Source: DASQPR01 sp963727415
GTDB lineage: Bacteria; Actinomycetota; Actinomycetes; Mycobacteriales; Micromonosporaceae
DNA: 64,000 bases
NCBI GenBank assembly: GCA_963727415.1
Contig: CAVSGF010000010.1
Location: 1-64,000, forward strand
Direction of reading: 5' to 3'
The position numbers and the translations under genes are program-made. Positions 40,188-49,599 of this stretch are shown in pieces (within the stretch, counting starts at the first letter, position 1; the number at the start of each line of letters is the position of its first letter). The notes below the pieces were generated by a model, which saw nothing but the letters and a program-made list of their open reading frames with translations, did no database searches and was not told the origin of the DNA.

Positions 40188-41402
40188 ATGGCGAAGATCA
40201 AGGTACAGAACCCCGTCGTCGAGCTCGACGGCGACGAGATGACGCGGATCATCTGGAAGCAGATCCGCGAGGAGCTGATCCTGCCGTATCTGGATGTCGA
40301 TCTGGAGTACTACGACCTCGGCATCGAGCACCGCGACGCCACCGACGACCAGGTCACCGTTGACGCCGCCAACGCGATCAAGCGGCACGGGGTCGGCGTC
40401 AAGTGCGCCACCATCACGCCGGACGAGGCGCGCGTCGAGGAGTTCGGCCTGAAGAAGATGTGGCGGTCGCCCAACGGCACGATCCGCAACATCCTCGGCG
40501 GTGTCGTGTTCCGCGAGCCGATCATCATGTCCAACGTGCCGCGCCTGGTCCCGGGCTGGACCAAGCCGATCGTCATCGGCCGTCACGCCCACGGCGATCA
40601 GTACAAGGCGACGGACTTCGTGGTCCCCGGTCCAGGCCGCGTGACGATCTCCTACACGCCGGCCGACGGCGGAGAGCCGATGGAGCTGACCGTCGCCGAC
40701 TTCGCCGGCGGCGGCGTGGCGATGGGCATGTACAACTTCGATGACTCGATCCGTGACTTCGCCCGGGCATCGCTGCGCTATGGCCTCGACCGGGGCTGGC
40801 CGGTCTACCTATCCACCAAGAACACCATCCTCAAGGCGTACGACGGCCGGTTCAAGGACATCTTCGCCGAGGTGTTCGCCACCGAGTTCGCCGACGACTT
40901 CGCCGCGGCCGGCATCACATACGAGCACCGGTTGATCGACGACATGGTGGCCGCCGCGCTCAAGTGGGAGGGCGGCTTCGTCTGGGCCTGCAAGAACTAC
41001 GACGGCGACGTGCAGTCCGACACCCTGGCGCAGGGCTTCGGCTCGCTGGGCCTGATGACGTCGGTGCTGATGACGCCGGATGGCAAGACCTGCGAGGCGG
41101 AAGCCGCTCATGGCACCGTCACCCGCCACTACCGTCAGTGGCAGAAGGGCGAGAAGACGTCGACCAACCCGATCGCGTCGATCTTCGCCTGGACCCGGGG
41201 TCTCGCCCACCGGGGCAAGGTGGACGGCACCCCGGAGGTCACCAACTTCGCCAACACGCTGGAGCAGGTGTGCGTCTCCACCGTCGAGGGCGGGCAGATG
41301 ACCAAGGACCTCGCGCTGCTGATCGCCCCGGACGCACCGTGGCTGTCCACGGACGAGTTCATGAGTGCCCTCAACACCAACCTGGCCACGAAGATCGGCT
41401 GA
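40188..41402 (+). CDS. icd: NADP-dependent isocitrate dehydrogenase
   Basis: 404 residues. The substrate-binding motif MWRSPNGTIRNILGGVVFREPI and the active-site regions (DDMVAAALKWEGGFVWACKNYDGDVQSD) match the eukaryote-like homodimeric NADP enzyme. It converts isocitrate to 2-oxoglutarate and is the TCA-cycle source of NADPH. The start is ATG at 40188 with a GAGAGGAG upstream; the frame extends further upstream without homology. A palindrome at 40142-40159 sits in the promoter region, and a strong hairpin follows the stop. Confidence 0.97.
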   Translation: MAKIKVQNPVVELDGDEMTRIIWKQIREELILPYLDVDLEYYDLGIEHRDATDDQVTVDAANAIKRHGVGVKCATITPDEARVEEFGLKKMWRSPNGTIRNILGGVVFREPIIMSNVPRLVPGWTKPIVIGRHAHGDQYKATDFVVPGPGRVTISYTPADGGEPMELTVADFAGGGVAMGMYNFDDSIRDFARASLRYGLDRGWPVYLSTKNTILKAYDGRFKDIFAEVFATEFADDFAAAGITYEHRLIDDMVAAALKWEGGFVWACKNYDGDVQSDTLAQGFGSLGLMTSVLMTPDGKTCEAEAAHGTVTRHYRQWQKGEKTSTNPIASIFAWTRGLAHRGKVDGTPEVTNFANTLEQVCVSTVEGGQMTKDLALLIAPDAPWLSTDEFMSALNTNLATKIG

Positions 41403-41413
41403 CGTTCGCACGG

Positions 41414-41446
41414 AAACGGTCCGCCGGGGCGTCCGGCGGACCGTTT
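41414..41446 (+). terminator. Terminator after icd
   Basis: Perfect 14-bp stem (AAACGGTCCGCCGG and its complement) with a 5-nt loop, 12 bp after the icd stop. No long U-run follows, but the stem is very strong. Confidence 0.7.
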
Positions 41447-41526
41447 GCGTGTACGCGGGCCCTGAACCGCTCGTTTCATCAGCCGATGGTCACGCCGTAT
41501 CGGCTCTTCGGCCATACCAAGCACGG

Positions 41527-42918
41527 ATGGACCCCTCGCGGTTCACCACGATGGGCGGGCGCCGCCTATCGTGGACCCCGATGTTCCGGCCAATCATTTT
41601 GCTCCTCGCAGTCGCCGGCGCGCTGATCACGTCGATCGCCCTCTTCCGAGCAATCGTGCAGCGCCGCGCCCGGCTGCGCCGTCGCATGCTGCCCAAATCG
41701 GCGACGCCACCCGACCGCGCGTCACCGGAAGCCGACGAGGATTGGTCGGCCGGGCTTGATGCCATAGTGCTCGCGGCCACCGAGCCGGCGACCGACGCGA
41801 GATCGGCAGATCGAGGTCCCCGCCACGCGCCCCGCTCGGCCGGGCGGCAATCCAACAGCGACGCGCCGATCGCCCGGCTGCACGAGTCCGGCGCAGTGCT
41901 GGCAGCGGCGGCGTTCGAAGAGGTGTGCCACCGGTGGTCGGCGAGCGTGGGCATCCGAACAGAAGTCGTGCTGGACGCTGACCAGTTGGACCCGGACGCC
42001 GGGTACCAGCTGATGTGGATCCTGCAGGAGGCGCTCCGCAACATCGCCGCCCACGCCACCGCCACTAACGTGACCGTCACGCTCCGAGCTCAGGTGGACG
42101 TTGAGTTGCATGTGGCCGACGACGGTACCGGCTTCTCGGTGCCCGGCCTGGATGCCCTGGCCAACAGTGGCCGCCTCGGCCTGGCCGCCATGACCGACCG
42201 CGTGCAGGCCCTCGGAGGAGAACTGGAGGTGCGGTCCGCGCCCGGCGCCGGCACCCGGATCATCGCGCGGCTCCCGGCCACGGCGGCGGTCTCCGCGCTA
42301 TCGGCTCCGCAACCATCGACCCGCCGGATCGCCGCCCTCGCGACGGCCTGCGCGACGCTTCTCGTCCTCGCCGTGGTCGTCGGCTGGCCCGCCTCGGGTG
42401 GGCCGGTGGCCGGAGACAATGCGGCCGCGGTGCAGCCAGCCGTCGATCCGGAGCCGTCCAGTTCGGCCGGCTCCGGTGCGCGGTCGGCTCCGTCACCCAG
42501 CGAACGCCCGTCCACATCGGAGCCGACGACATCGGAATCGCCCAGCCCATCGCCGGATCCGGCCAAGACCAGCGCCAGCAGCATGTCAAAGCCACTGGCG
42601 GCCGGCTGTACCGTCGCGTACTCGCTTCGCAGCCAGATCGGCCAGACATTCGCCGCCGACCTGCGCCTGACCAACGGCGGGTCGAAGGCACCTAGCGGCT
42701 GGGCGCTGCGGTTCCGGTTTCCGGATGGGCAGAAGCTCACCGGTTCGTCGTCGGGGACCACCGCCACTCAGCACGGGCCGAACGTCATCATCGGAGGTAC
42801 CGGTCAGAACGTCACCCTGGCCGCGGGCGAGACGATCACGATCACCATCCAGGGCACATGGTCTCGCACCAACGATGCGCCGTCATCCTTCACGCTGGAC
42901 GGCGTCGCCTGCGGCTGA
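41527..42918 (+). CDS. Membrane HATPase (histidine-kinase-like) fused to an extracytoplasmic CBM2 domain
   Basis: 463 residues. The order is TM1 (20-42), a cytoplasmic stretch, and a GHKL ATPase (N-box QEALRNIAAHA near 168, G1 ADDGTGF near 198, G2 GRLGLAAM near 215). TM2 (268-288), a Pro/Ser/Thr linker and a CBM2 with flanking Cys (about 361 and 462) follow. The ATPase part resembles NarL-type kinases, but I see no phosphoacceptor His in a dimerisation helix and no regulator gene beside it. CBM2 usually binds cellulose or chitin with three surface Trp; here those positions hold other residues. Start alternatives are ATG at 41551 and 41581. Unusual combination. Confidence 0.8.
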   Translation: MDPSRFTTMGGRRLSWTPMFRPIILLLAVAGALITSIALFRAIVQRRARLRRRMLPKSATPPDRASPEADEDWSAGLDAIVLAATEPATDARSADRGPRHAPRSAGRQSNSDAPIARLHESGAVLAAAAFEEVCHRWSASVGIRTEVVLDADQLDPDAGYQLMWILQEALRNIAAHATATNVTVTLRAQVDVELHVADDGTGFSVPGLDALANSGRLGLAAMTDRVQALGGELEVRSAPGAGTRIIARLPATAAVSALSAPQPSTRRIAALATACATLLVLAVVVGWPASGGPVAGDNAAAVQPAVDPEPSSSAGSGARSAPSPSERPSTSEPTTSESPSPSPDPAKTSASSMSKPLAAGCTVAYSLRSQIGQTFAADLRLTNGGSKAPSGWALRFRFPDGQKLTGSSSGTTATQHGPNVIIGGTGQNVTLAAGETITITIQGTWSRTNDAPSSFTLDGVACG

Positions 42919-43091
42919 GCCGGACCGCTGGCTCAAAGCCGGAACTCGGCCGCGACCGAGCCGCGGAATGCTACGCGCACGATCGGGCTCACCTGTCGAT
43001 CCTGCTGGTCACGTCTGCGCTGCTGGGGTGGGGACCGCGCTGCGACGATGGTTGCGGTGCCGCTCGGCCGCCGGACGCCACCGCCGCTGCG

Positions 43092-43583
43092 CTACGACAC
43101 CCGGTACCGCGGCGGCACGATGCCGCGGCCGGCCAGAAACTGCCGCAACTCCATCTGGTCCTCGGGACGCATGCAGTCCTCAGGGATGATGAGTACCGGC
43201 CGGTTGATCTGGTTCACGCAAAGCCAGAACCCGTCCGACTCGCGGATCGACGCGAAGCCGGACCACAGGAACGTCTGCGCCACCGTTGAGGTTTGGACCG
43301 TCACCTCGGTCTCGGTGATGGTGAACGTGGCCGGCTCGGTCAGCAACGGACCAGCCCGGCGTATCTGCTTGGCCACCAGCCACCACGGCAGCGTCGCGTA
43401 CATCGCCGCCATCAACAAGGCGACGAGCGCGATCGTTCGAGCGCCTGCGATCGCCATCAGCAACCCGATGATCGCGAACGCCACGGCGAGCGCCCACACG
43501 AGGCGAAAGCCCCGCCGGGACGCTGCCCAGGTCATCCGCCGTGCCTGCGACAGCTCCATGTGGCGTACGAAGGTGAGGTGCAT
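43092..43583 (-). CDS. YcxB-like membrane protein
   Basis: 163 residues. Two membrane helices (about 30-75) are followed by a beta-rich C-terminal domain with the YcxB pattern (FLWSGFASIRESDGFWLCVNQ). Function is unknown for this family. It is transcribed toward the CBM2 fusion gene and lies behind the mdh terminator, so it probably has its own promoter. Confidence 0.8.
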   Translation of the reverse strand: MHLTFVRHMELSQARRMTWAASRRGFRLVWALAVAFAIIGLLMAIAGARTIALVALLMAAMYATLPWWLVAKQIRRAGPLLTEPATFTITETEVTVQTSTVAQTFLWSGFASIRESDGFWLCVNQINRPVLIIPEDCMRPEDQMELRQFLAGRGIVPPRYRVS

Positions 43584-43603
43584 GACGGTCGATCGTAGAC
43601 AAA

Positions 43604-43637
43604 CGCGGCCGGTCCGGATATCCCGGAACCGGCCGCG
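43604..43637 (-). terminator. Terminator after mdh
   Basis: Inverted repeat of about 14 bp with one bulged base (CGCGGCCGGTCCGG against CCGGAACCGGCCGCG), 17 bp past the mdh stop. On the minus strand it is followed by TTTGTC. Confidence 0.65.
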
Positions 43638-43653
43638 CAGGAATCGCTGGCAA

Positions 43654-44607
43654 CTACATGCTCGCGACGTCCGCCTGCTTGGCGCGCACCGCCTCGGCGG
43701 CCTCCTTCAGGGCGGCCAGTTCGGTGTCGGTCAGACGGCGTCTCCACCACCTTCTTCACGCCACCGGCGCCGATCTCGGCCAGCACGCCCAGGTACACGC
43801 CCGAGATGCCGAACTCGCCGTCGACCCAGGCGCAGACCGGAATGACCTCGCCGGAGTCCTCCGCTACCGCCTTGGCCATGCGGGCCGCGGCGGCCGACGG
43901 CGCGTAGTACGCCGATCCGGTCTTGAGCAGCGCGACCACCTCGGCACCGCCGTTGCGGGTGCGGACCACCAGTTCGTCGATCTTCTCAGCCGGCATCACC
44001 TCGGCCAGCGGCTTGCCGTCGACGGAGCACTGCGATGGAACCGGAACCATGGTGTCGCCGTGCGAGCCCAGGGTCAGCGTCTTGACCGATCCTGACCGGC
44101 ACGCCCGAGCTCTTCGGCGACGAAGTTGGTGAAGCGGGCGGTGTCCAGCATGCCGGCCTGGCCGATCACCCGGTTCTTGGGGAATCCGGTGGCGATCTGG
44201 GCCAGCGCGGTCATCTCGTCCAGCGGGTTGGACACCACGATCACGACAGCGTTCGGCGCGTACTTCGCGACGTTCTCGGCCACCTGGCGAACGATCTTCG
44301 CGTTGGTGTCGAGCAGGTCCATGCGGCTCATGCCGGGCTTGCGGGGCAGGCCTGCGGTGATCACCACGACGTCCGAGCCCGAGATGGCCTCGTAGCCTTC
44401 GCCGTTCGGCCCGGTCGTGACGCCGATGACCTTGGTCTCGAAGCCCTCGACCGGCCGGGACTGGTTGAGGTCCAGAGCGATCCCGGCCGGCTTACCCTCG
44501 ATGATGTCGGTCAGCACGACCGTCTCGAACACGTCGTACTCGGCCAGCCGCTGCGCGGTCGTGGAGCCGTAGAAGCCGGCGCCTACGACGGTCACCTTCT
44601 TGCCCAT
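43654..44607 (-). CDS. mdh: Malate dehydrogenase, interrupted by three one-base insertions
   Basis: NAD-dependent malate/lactate dehydrogenase family. The N-terminus MGKKVTVVGAGFYGSTTAQ is a Rossmann motif; ITAGLPRKPGMSR, SNPLDEMTALAQ and TLGSHGDTMVPVPSQCSVDG (the His/Asp active site) follow. Extra bases at about 44105, 44087 and 43737 shift the frame. With all three removed the gene codes for 316 residues, typical of this class, ending in LKEAAEAVRAKQADVASM. Start: ATG at 44607 after GGGAG. Malate dehydrogenase is central here and the extra bases lie mostly in doublets, so consensus errors are likely. A terminator follows. Confidence 0.9.
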
Positions 44608-44707
44608 GGAACAACTCCCGGTGAAATCGATTTGGGTAGACGCCCCGCACCTTAACCCCGCAGCCATCCGATCGCAGGCTGCGGGTCACGCGGTGTGAGC
44701 CACTGCG

Positions 44708-45583
44708 CTAGAGATCGGCGGTGGACCTGGACTCGGCCAGCTCGACCACGTTGGTGAGCAACATGGCCCGGGTCATCAGTCCGACGCCACCCGGCATCGG
44801 AGCCAGGTAGCCGGCGACCTCACGAACCTCAGGCGCCACGTCGCCCGCCAGGCGCGACTTACCATCGGGTCCGGCCACCCGTGAGATGCCCACATCGAGA
44901 ACCGCCGCTCCCGGCCGGATCATGTCCGCGGTGATCAGCCCCGGTACCCCGGCCGCCGCCACCACGATGTCGGCGGACCGAACCTCGGCCCGGAGATCGC
45001 GGGTACCGGTGTGACACAAGATCACCGTGGCGTTCTCACTCTTGCGGGTGAGCAGCAGGCCCAGCGGGCGGCCGACCGTGGTGCCGCGCCCGATCACCGC
45101 GACCCGGGCCCCGTTGATCGGCACGTCGTACCGGCGGAGCAACTCCACGATGCCGCGCGGCGTGCACGGCAGCGGCGCCGGCTTGCCGAGCACCAGCCGG
45201 CCCAGGTTCATCGGGTGCAGGCCGTCGGCGTCCTTCTCCGGATCGATGGCCTCCAGCACCCGTACCTCGTCAAGGCCCTTGGGCAGCGGCAACTGGACGA
45301 TGTATCCGGCGCAGGCGGGGTCGGCATTGAGTTCAGCGACAGCCGCCTCGACATCGGCCTGGGACGCGGTCGCCGGCAGGTCGCGCCGGATCGAGGCGAC
45401 CCCAAGCTCGGCGCAGTCGCGATGTTTGCCCGCGACGTACGAGTGCGAGGCCGGATCATCACCGACCAGCACAGTTCCCAGGCCCGGAGTCGCGCCCGCG
45501 TCGGCAAGCCGCTTCACCCGTACCCGGAGTTCGTCTTTGATCTTGGCAAGCGTGGCCTTGCCATCCAGAATCGTGGCCGTCAC
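44708..45583 (-). CDS. folD: Bifunctional methylenetetrahydrofolate dehydrogenase/cyclohydrolase FolD
   Basis: 291 residues. The N-terminal domain has the folate motif VGDDPASHSYVAGKHRDC, with Tyr and Lys of the active site near 51-56. The NADP-binding domain has VIGRGTTVGRPLGLLL near 155, and the end reads PMPGGVGLMTRAMLLTN. It interconverts 5,10-methylene- and 10-formyl-tetrahydrofolate, which supply the formyl groups used by PurN and PurH encoded 2 kb away. Start: ATG at 45583. Confidence 0.95.
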   Translation of the reverse strand: MTATILDGKATLAKIKDELRVRVKRLADAGATPGLGTVLVGDDPASHSYVAGKHRDCAELGVASIRRDLPATASQADVEAAVAELNADPACAGYIVQLPLPKGLDEVRVLEAIDPEKDADGLHPMNLGRLVLGKPAPLPCTPRGIVELLRRYDVPINGARVAVIGRGTTVGRPLGLLLTRKSENATVILCHTGTRDLRAEVRSADIVVAAAGVPGLITADMIRPGAAVLDVGISRVAGPDGKSRLAGDVAPEVREVAGYLAPMPGGVGLMTRAMLLTNVVELAESRSTADL

Positions 45584-45951
45584 GTAGTCAGATCTTACTG
45601 AGCGGCCGGCATCGGCCCGGCAGCCGGGCTGTTCGAGCCCTTGATCACCTATGCAAGGACAGTAAGCCGGTGATGGCTCCGGCCGAGTTACCGGCAGAAG
45701 ACCGATAGCGATTATCGCGGAACGATTCGGAAGTGACGGAGACGTTCCGGTATCCGGTCCGGCGGATCCTCCAAACGCTCCTCCGATCCTGGCGCCGCGC
45801 GAGGCCGGCCTGCACTTGTCGGCATGTCATTTCGCCGATCTGCGTCACGTCGTCGCTTGACCCGTGCGCCTGCCCGGATCCTGACGGTGGGTGCTCGCGG
45901 ACGACGTGGCCTCCGCGATTCAGCAGGTCATCGGTCGCTACGGCCGATTGA
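45584..45951. other. Intergenic stretch upstream of folD
   Basis: Holds the folD promoter on the minus strand. A GCCGGCATCGGCCCGGCAGCCGG run lies near 45604-45626 and may form a weak hairpin. A plus-strand frame (45733-45951) codes for a Cys/Arg-rich peptide with no family likeness, so I do not call a gene. Confidence 0.4.
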
Positions 45952-46176
45952 CGTGACAGAGACTACGCCCTAGGTCTGATCTACGCTCTCGCCGTCCTAA
46001 TCCCGGGCCTGGCCGTCGGCGTGCGCCGGATGCACGACCAGAACAAGTCCGGATGGTGGATCCTGATCAGCCTCATTCCGTTGATCGGTGGAATCTGGCT
46101 GCTCGTGCTGACCTGGCTTGAAGGCACAAGCGGCCCGAACCAGTACGGCCCCGACCCGAAGGCCGTCGCCGCCTGA
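45952..46176 (+). pseudogene. Truncated DUF805 membrane protein remnant
   Basis: A 74-codon open stretch ending at TGA 46174-46176 reads as the C-terminal half of a DUF805 protein: LAVGVRRMHDQNKSGWW, LIPLIGGIWLLVLTWLEG and GPNQYGPDPK are the family's conserved end. The N-terminal half, including the first membrane helices and the usual start, is missing, and a stop lies just upstream at 45949. I read it as a decayed gene fragment, but a start downstream of an unnoticed frameshift cannot be excluded. Confidence 0.7.
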
Positions 46177-46259
46177 TCGTGGCAATTCCGGGGTTATGGC
46201 TGGGTCCGCAGAATCCAACCCAGCCATACCCCCGGAGTCACCGCCCACGCCCGGCACGC

Positions 46260-46338
46260 GGCGCGCCGGCTCAGTGTTGTTCGTGCGCGCCGGCTCAGTG
46301 GAATCGGCCGCCTGGCCCAGTGGAATCTGCCGCCCGGC
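46260..46338. repeat. Degenerate GGCTCAGTG repeats beyond the purH stop
   Basis: Four imperfect copies of a CGGCTCAGTGGAA-like word lie within 80 bp just past the purH stop. No clear stem is formed. They may mark replication slippage. Confidence 0.5.
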
Positions 46339-47947
46339 TCAGTGGAAGAAGTGCCGGGTCCCGGTGAAATACAGGGTGACTCCGGCCTTGGCACAGGCCG
46401 CGATGACATCCTCGTCGCGGATCGAGCCACCCGGCTCGACGATGGCCTTGACGCCGGCGTCGATCAGCAGTTCCGGCCCGTCAGCGAACGGGAAGAAGGC
46501 GTCGCTCGCGCACACCGAGCCCTTGGCCCGGTCGGCGCCGGCCCGGGACACCGCCAGCCGGACCGAGTCCACCCGGTTCACCTGGCCCATCCCGACGCCG
46601 ACCGCGGCTCCGCCACTGGCCAGGAGGATCGCGTTGGACTTCACCGACCGTACCGCTCGCCAGGCGAACTGCAGGTCGGCCAGGGTGTCCTCGTCGGCGG
46701 CGGTACCCGCGGCCAGAGTCCACGTCCCCGCCTCATCTTCCGGCTGGTGCACCCGGTCGGCCTCCTGCGCCAGCGTGCCGCCGGAGATCTGCCGCTGCTC
46801 GGTCGGCTCCGGCTGCCATCGCGGCGCCACCAGTACTCGCAGGTTCTTCTTCTTCGCGAACGCGGCCAGCGCCGCGTCGTCGAAGCTTGGAGCGACGATG
46901 ACCTCAGTGAACACGTCGGCTAGTTGCGAGGCCATCGCGCCGGTGACCCTCTGGTTGGCCGCGACCACGCCGCCGTAGGCGGAGACCGGGTCGCAGGCGT
47001 GCGCCTTGCGGTGCGCCTCTGCGATGTCCGTACCAACCGCGATCCCGCACGGGTTGGCGTGCTTGATGACCGCCACGCACGGCTCGCTGAAGTCGTTCGC
47101 GCTGCGCCACGCCGCGTCGGCGTCGACGTAGTTGTTGTACGACATCTCCTTGCCCTGCACCTGGCGTGCCTGAGCCAGGCCGGCCGGACGGGCCGCGTCG
47201 ATGAACAGGGCTGCCTTCTGGTGCGGGTTCTCGCCGTAGCGCAAGGTCGCCGCGCGGCTGCAGCGCCGCGCCGCCGAACTCCGGCCACCACTGCCCGGCG
47301 TCCTCCGCGGCCCGCGCCGAGATCCAATCGGCGATCGCCACGTCGTACGCGGCGATATCGGCGAACGCACGGGCCGCGAGGGCGCGGCGCTGCCGGGCGG
47401 TCAGGCCGCCGCCACGGACCGCCTCAATGATCATCGGGTACGCGTCGGGCGCGGTCACCACGGCGACGCTCACATGGTTTTTCGCGGCCGAACGAACCAT
47501 CGCCGGACCACCGATGTCGATCTTCTCGACGCAGGCGTCGTAGTCGGCACCGGACGCGACCGTCTCCTGGAACGGGTACAGGTTGCTGACGAGCAGGTCG
47601 AACGGGGCGATGCCCATCTGGTCGATCTGCTCACGGTGGCTGCCCAGGCGCAGATCGGCAAGCAGGCCGGCATGGATCGCCGGGTGAAGCGTCTTGACCC
47701 GGCCGTCCAGGCATTCCGGAAAGTTGGTGACCGACTCGACCCGGGTCACCGGAAGCCCGAGCGACTCGATATGCGCGGCGGTGGTACCGGTCGAGACCAG
47801 TTCCGTGCCGGACTCGACCAGGGCACGTGCCAACTCGTCGAGGCCGTCCTTGTAGTACACCGACAGCAGTGCGCGTTTGATCGGCCGCTTGCCGGTCGTG
47901 TCGGTGCCGGTCGTGTCGGTGCCGGTCATGTCGTCGGTGCCGGTCAT
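46339..47947 (-). CDS. purH: Bifunctional AICAR transformylase/IMP cyclohydrolase, interrupted by a one-base insertion
   Basis: Catalyses the last two steps of IMP synthesis. The N-terminal MGS-like cyclohydrolase (RPIKRALLSVYYKDGLDELA) is followed by the transformylase (LRYGENPHQKAALF, KHANPCGIAVG, GGVVAANQRVTG). The frame changes at about 47256, where a plus-strand GG doublet seems to hold one extra base. Removing it gives 535 residues. The N-terminus carries a 5-residue repeat (TGTD), coded by a 15-bp tandem unit. The start ATG at 47947 overlaps purN by 4 nt. Confidence 0.93.
47891..47947 (-). repeat. 15-bp tandem repeat at the 5' end of purH
   Basis: Four copies of an A(T/C)GACCGGCACCGAC unit follow the start; one is partial, and a GAC separates the first two. 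Two copies carry an in-frame ATG, so more than one start is possible. Confidence 0.85.
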
Positions 47948-48549
47948 GGGATGGTTACCTTCCGTCCTGTGATGGTCCAGCCGTCGCGGACCAGCCGCCC
48001 TACGACGTCAACGAGTTGCCGCCGCTCGGCGCTCTTGATTCGCTCGGTCAGCGTCTGCTCGGTGTCATCGTCGAGCACCGGCACCGCGACCTGCGCGATG
48101 ATCGGCCCGGTATCCACCCCGCTGTCGACGAAGAACAGCGTGGCTCCGGTCACCTTGACTCCCGCCTGGAACGCGTCGCGCGGGCCATGCATCCCGGGAA
48201 ACGACGGGAGCAGCGAGTTATGCGTGTTGATATATCGGTCACCGAAGGCGTCCAGGAACGCCGGCCCGACCAGCTTCAGAAATCCCGCCGAGATCACCAG
48301 GTCCGGCCGAAACTCCGCGACCGCGTCGGTAAGCGACCGGTCCCAGGCGGGGCGATCTTCGAACGCGCTGACCGCCCGTACGAACGTCGGTACGTTCGCC
48401 TTCTCGGCGCGGGCGAGCCCTTCGATGTCATCCCGGTCTGCCCCGACGGCCACGACCGAGGCCCCGAACCCCGGATCGGTACAGGCGTCGAGCAAGGCTT
48501 GGAGGTTGGTTCCGGTCCCGGAAATGAGCACAACGAGCCGCGCGGTCAC
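47944..48549 (-). CDS. purN: Phosphoribosylglycinamide formyltransferase PurN
   Basis: 201 residues. The phosphate-binding ISGTGTNLQALLD lies at the N-terminus, the catalytic Asn/His in INTHNSLLPSFPGMHG near 105, and the Asp motif GVDTGPIIAQ near 142. It transfers a formyl group from 10-formyl-THF to GAR in purine synthesis. The GTG at 48549 places the nucleotide motif at the expected site; the frame runs up to 48960 with no homology. Its stop overlaps purH by 4 nt, so purN-purH form an operon. Confidence 0.95.
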   Translation of the reverse strand: MTARLVVLISGTGTNLQALLDACTDPGFGASVVAVGADRDDIEGLARAEKANVPTFVRAVSAFEDRPAWDRSLTDAVAEFRPDLVISAGFLKLVGPAFLDAFGDRYINTHNSLLPSFPGMHGPRDAFQAGVKVTGATLFFVDSGVDTGPIIAQVAVPVLDDDTEQTLTERIKSAERRQLVDVVGRLVRDGWTITGRKVTIP

Positions 48550-48621
48550 GCGGGGGACTTTACCGGGTCGAATCCGGCGTACCACCTGCGGCCTGCGGGT
48601 CCGGCAGGCACGCTTGCCGTC

Positions 48622-48687
48622 CATGATCGCCGATTGCGGTAACTGGCTGCGATATACCGCCGTAAACGACCGCGATCGGCGATCACG
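48622..48687. repeat. Large hairpin between purN and the DUF4190 gene
   Basis: Arms 48624-48640 (TGATCGCCGATTGCGGT) and 48669-48685 pair over 17 bp with one mismatch around a 28-nt loop. An alternative inner pairing, GCGGTA/TACCGC, is also possible. The CCATGATC start recalls the 91-bp repeat. It may be a dispersed unit or part of the purN leader. Confidence 0.6.
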
Positions 48688-48788
48688 CTGGGGCGAGGCC
48701 GCAACAGTTGGCCGCTTTAGGTAATTACATCCCAAATTTCTCGCAGAGGTGGATATTAGCGGAAGGGCAGACTGATCGGAGGCGCGCG

Positions 48789-49599
48789 GTGACCACACCA
48801 CCCAGCCCGGGCACACCTGACCCCGGCGACGAGTCACCTCAGCATGACGAGTCACCTCAGCATCCGGAGGGGACGAACGAACCCAGCGCTCCGGCCGGCC
48901 CGGAGCAGCCGCCGCCGTCCGGCGCGCCGAGCGGTTACCCGCCCCCGGCGGTACCCCCACCTCTCACGCCGCCGCCGGCGACGACGCCACCACCACCGGC
49001 CGGGCCACACGGCCGGGCCACCACCGGCCGGACCGCCACCAGCCGGGCCACCACCAGCCGGCGCGCCGAGCGGCTACCCGCCCCCACCGCAATGGCCACC
49101 ACCACCGGCCGGGCCACCGCCAGCCGGCTACCCGCCCCCACCGCCCGGGGGCGGAACGTACCAGCAGCCGGGTGGGTTCCCGCCACCCCCCGGCGCCGCG
49201 ACGCCGGGTCCAGGACCAGGTGGAGGGATCGGACCGGTCCCGCCTACCGGTACCGCTGGCGGACGCCCGGCAGCGGGTGGATTCGGCGGAGCCGTCAACC
49301 AACTCGGCGGCCAGCAGAACATGCTCGGCATGTTGTCCGCTGTGCTCGGTGTCGTGTCCTTGTGCTGCGGGCCGTGCTTGGGCTTCGGCGGGAGCGGCGC
49401 GCTGTTCCTGTTCGATTTCATCCCGGCCATCGCCGCCATCGTCCTGGGGGTCTTGCACCTGCAGCGGATCAACCGAGGTCAGGCCAGCAACCGCAGCCTC
49501 GCGGTCATCGGAATCGCGCTGGGCGCGGTCGGCGTGATCATCGCGATCTGCCTCAGCGCATCCAATACCGGCGTCCAGTGGCACGAAGACATCACCTGA
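48789..49599 (+). CDS. Proline-rich DUF4190-type membrane protein, interrupted by a one-base insertion
   Basis: The long N-terminal tail is Pro/Gly-rich (PPPAGPPPAG repeats). Two C-terminal membrane helices follow, with CCGPCLGFGGSGALFLFD between them and VLHLQRINRGQASNRS after the second, as in DUF4190 proteins. Start: GTG at 48789 with GGAGG upstream. The frame breaks near 49009 in the proline repeats, where one A appears extra. Corrected length is 269 residues. Slippage in the repeat or a consensus error are both possible. Function unknown. Confidence 0.75.
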
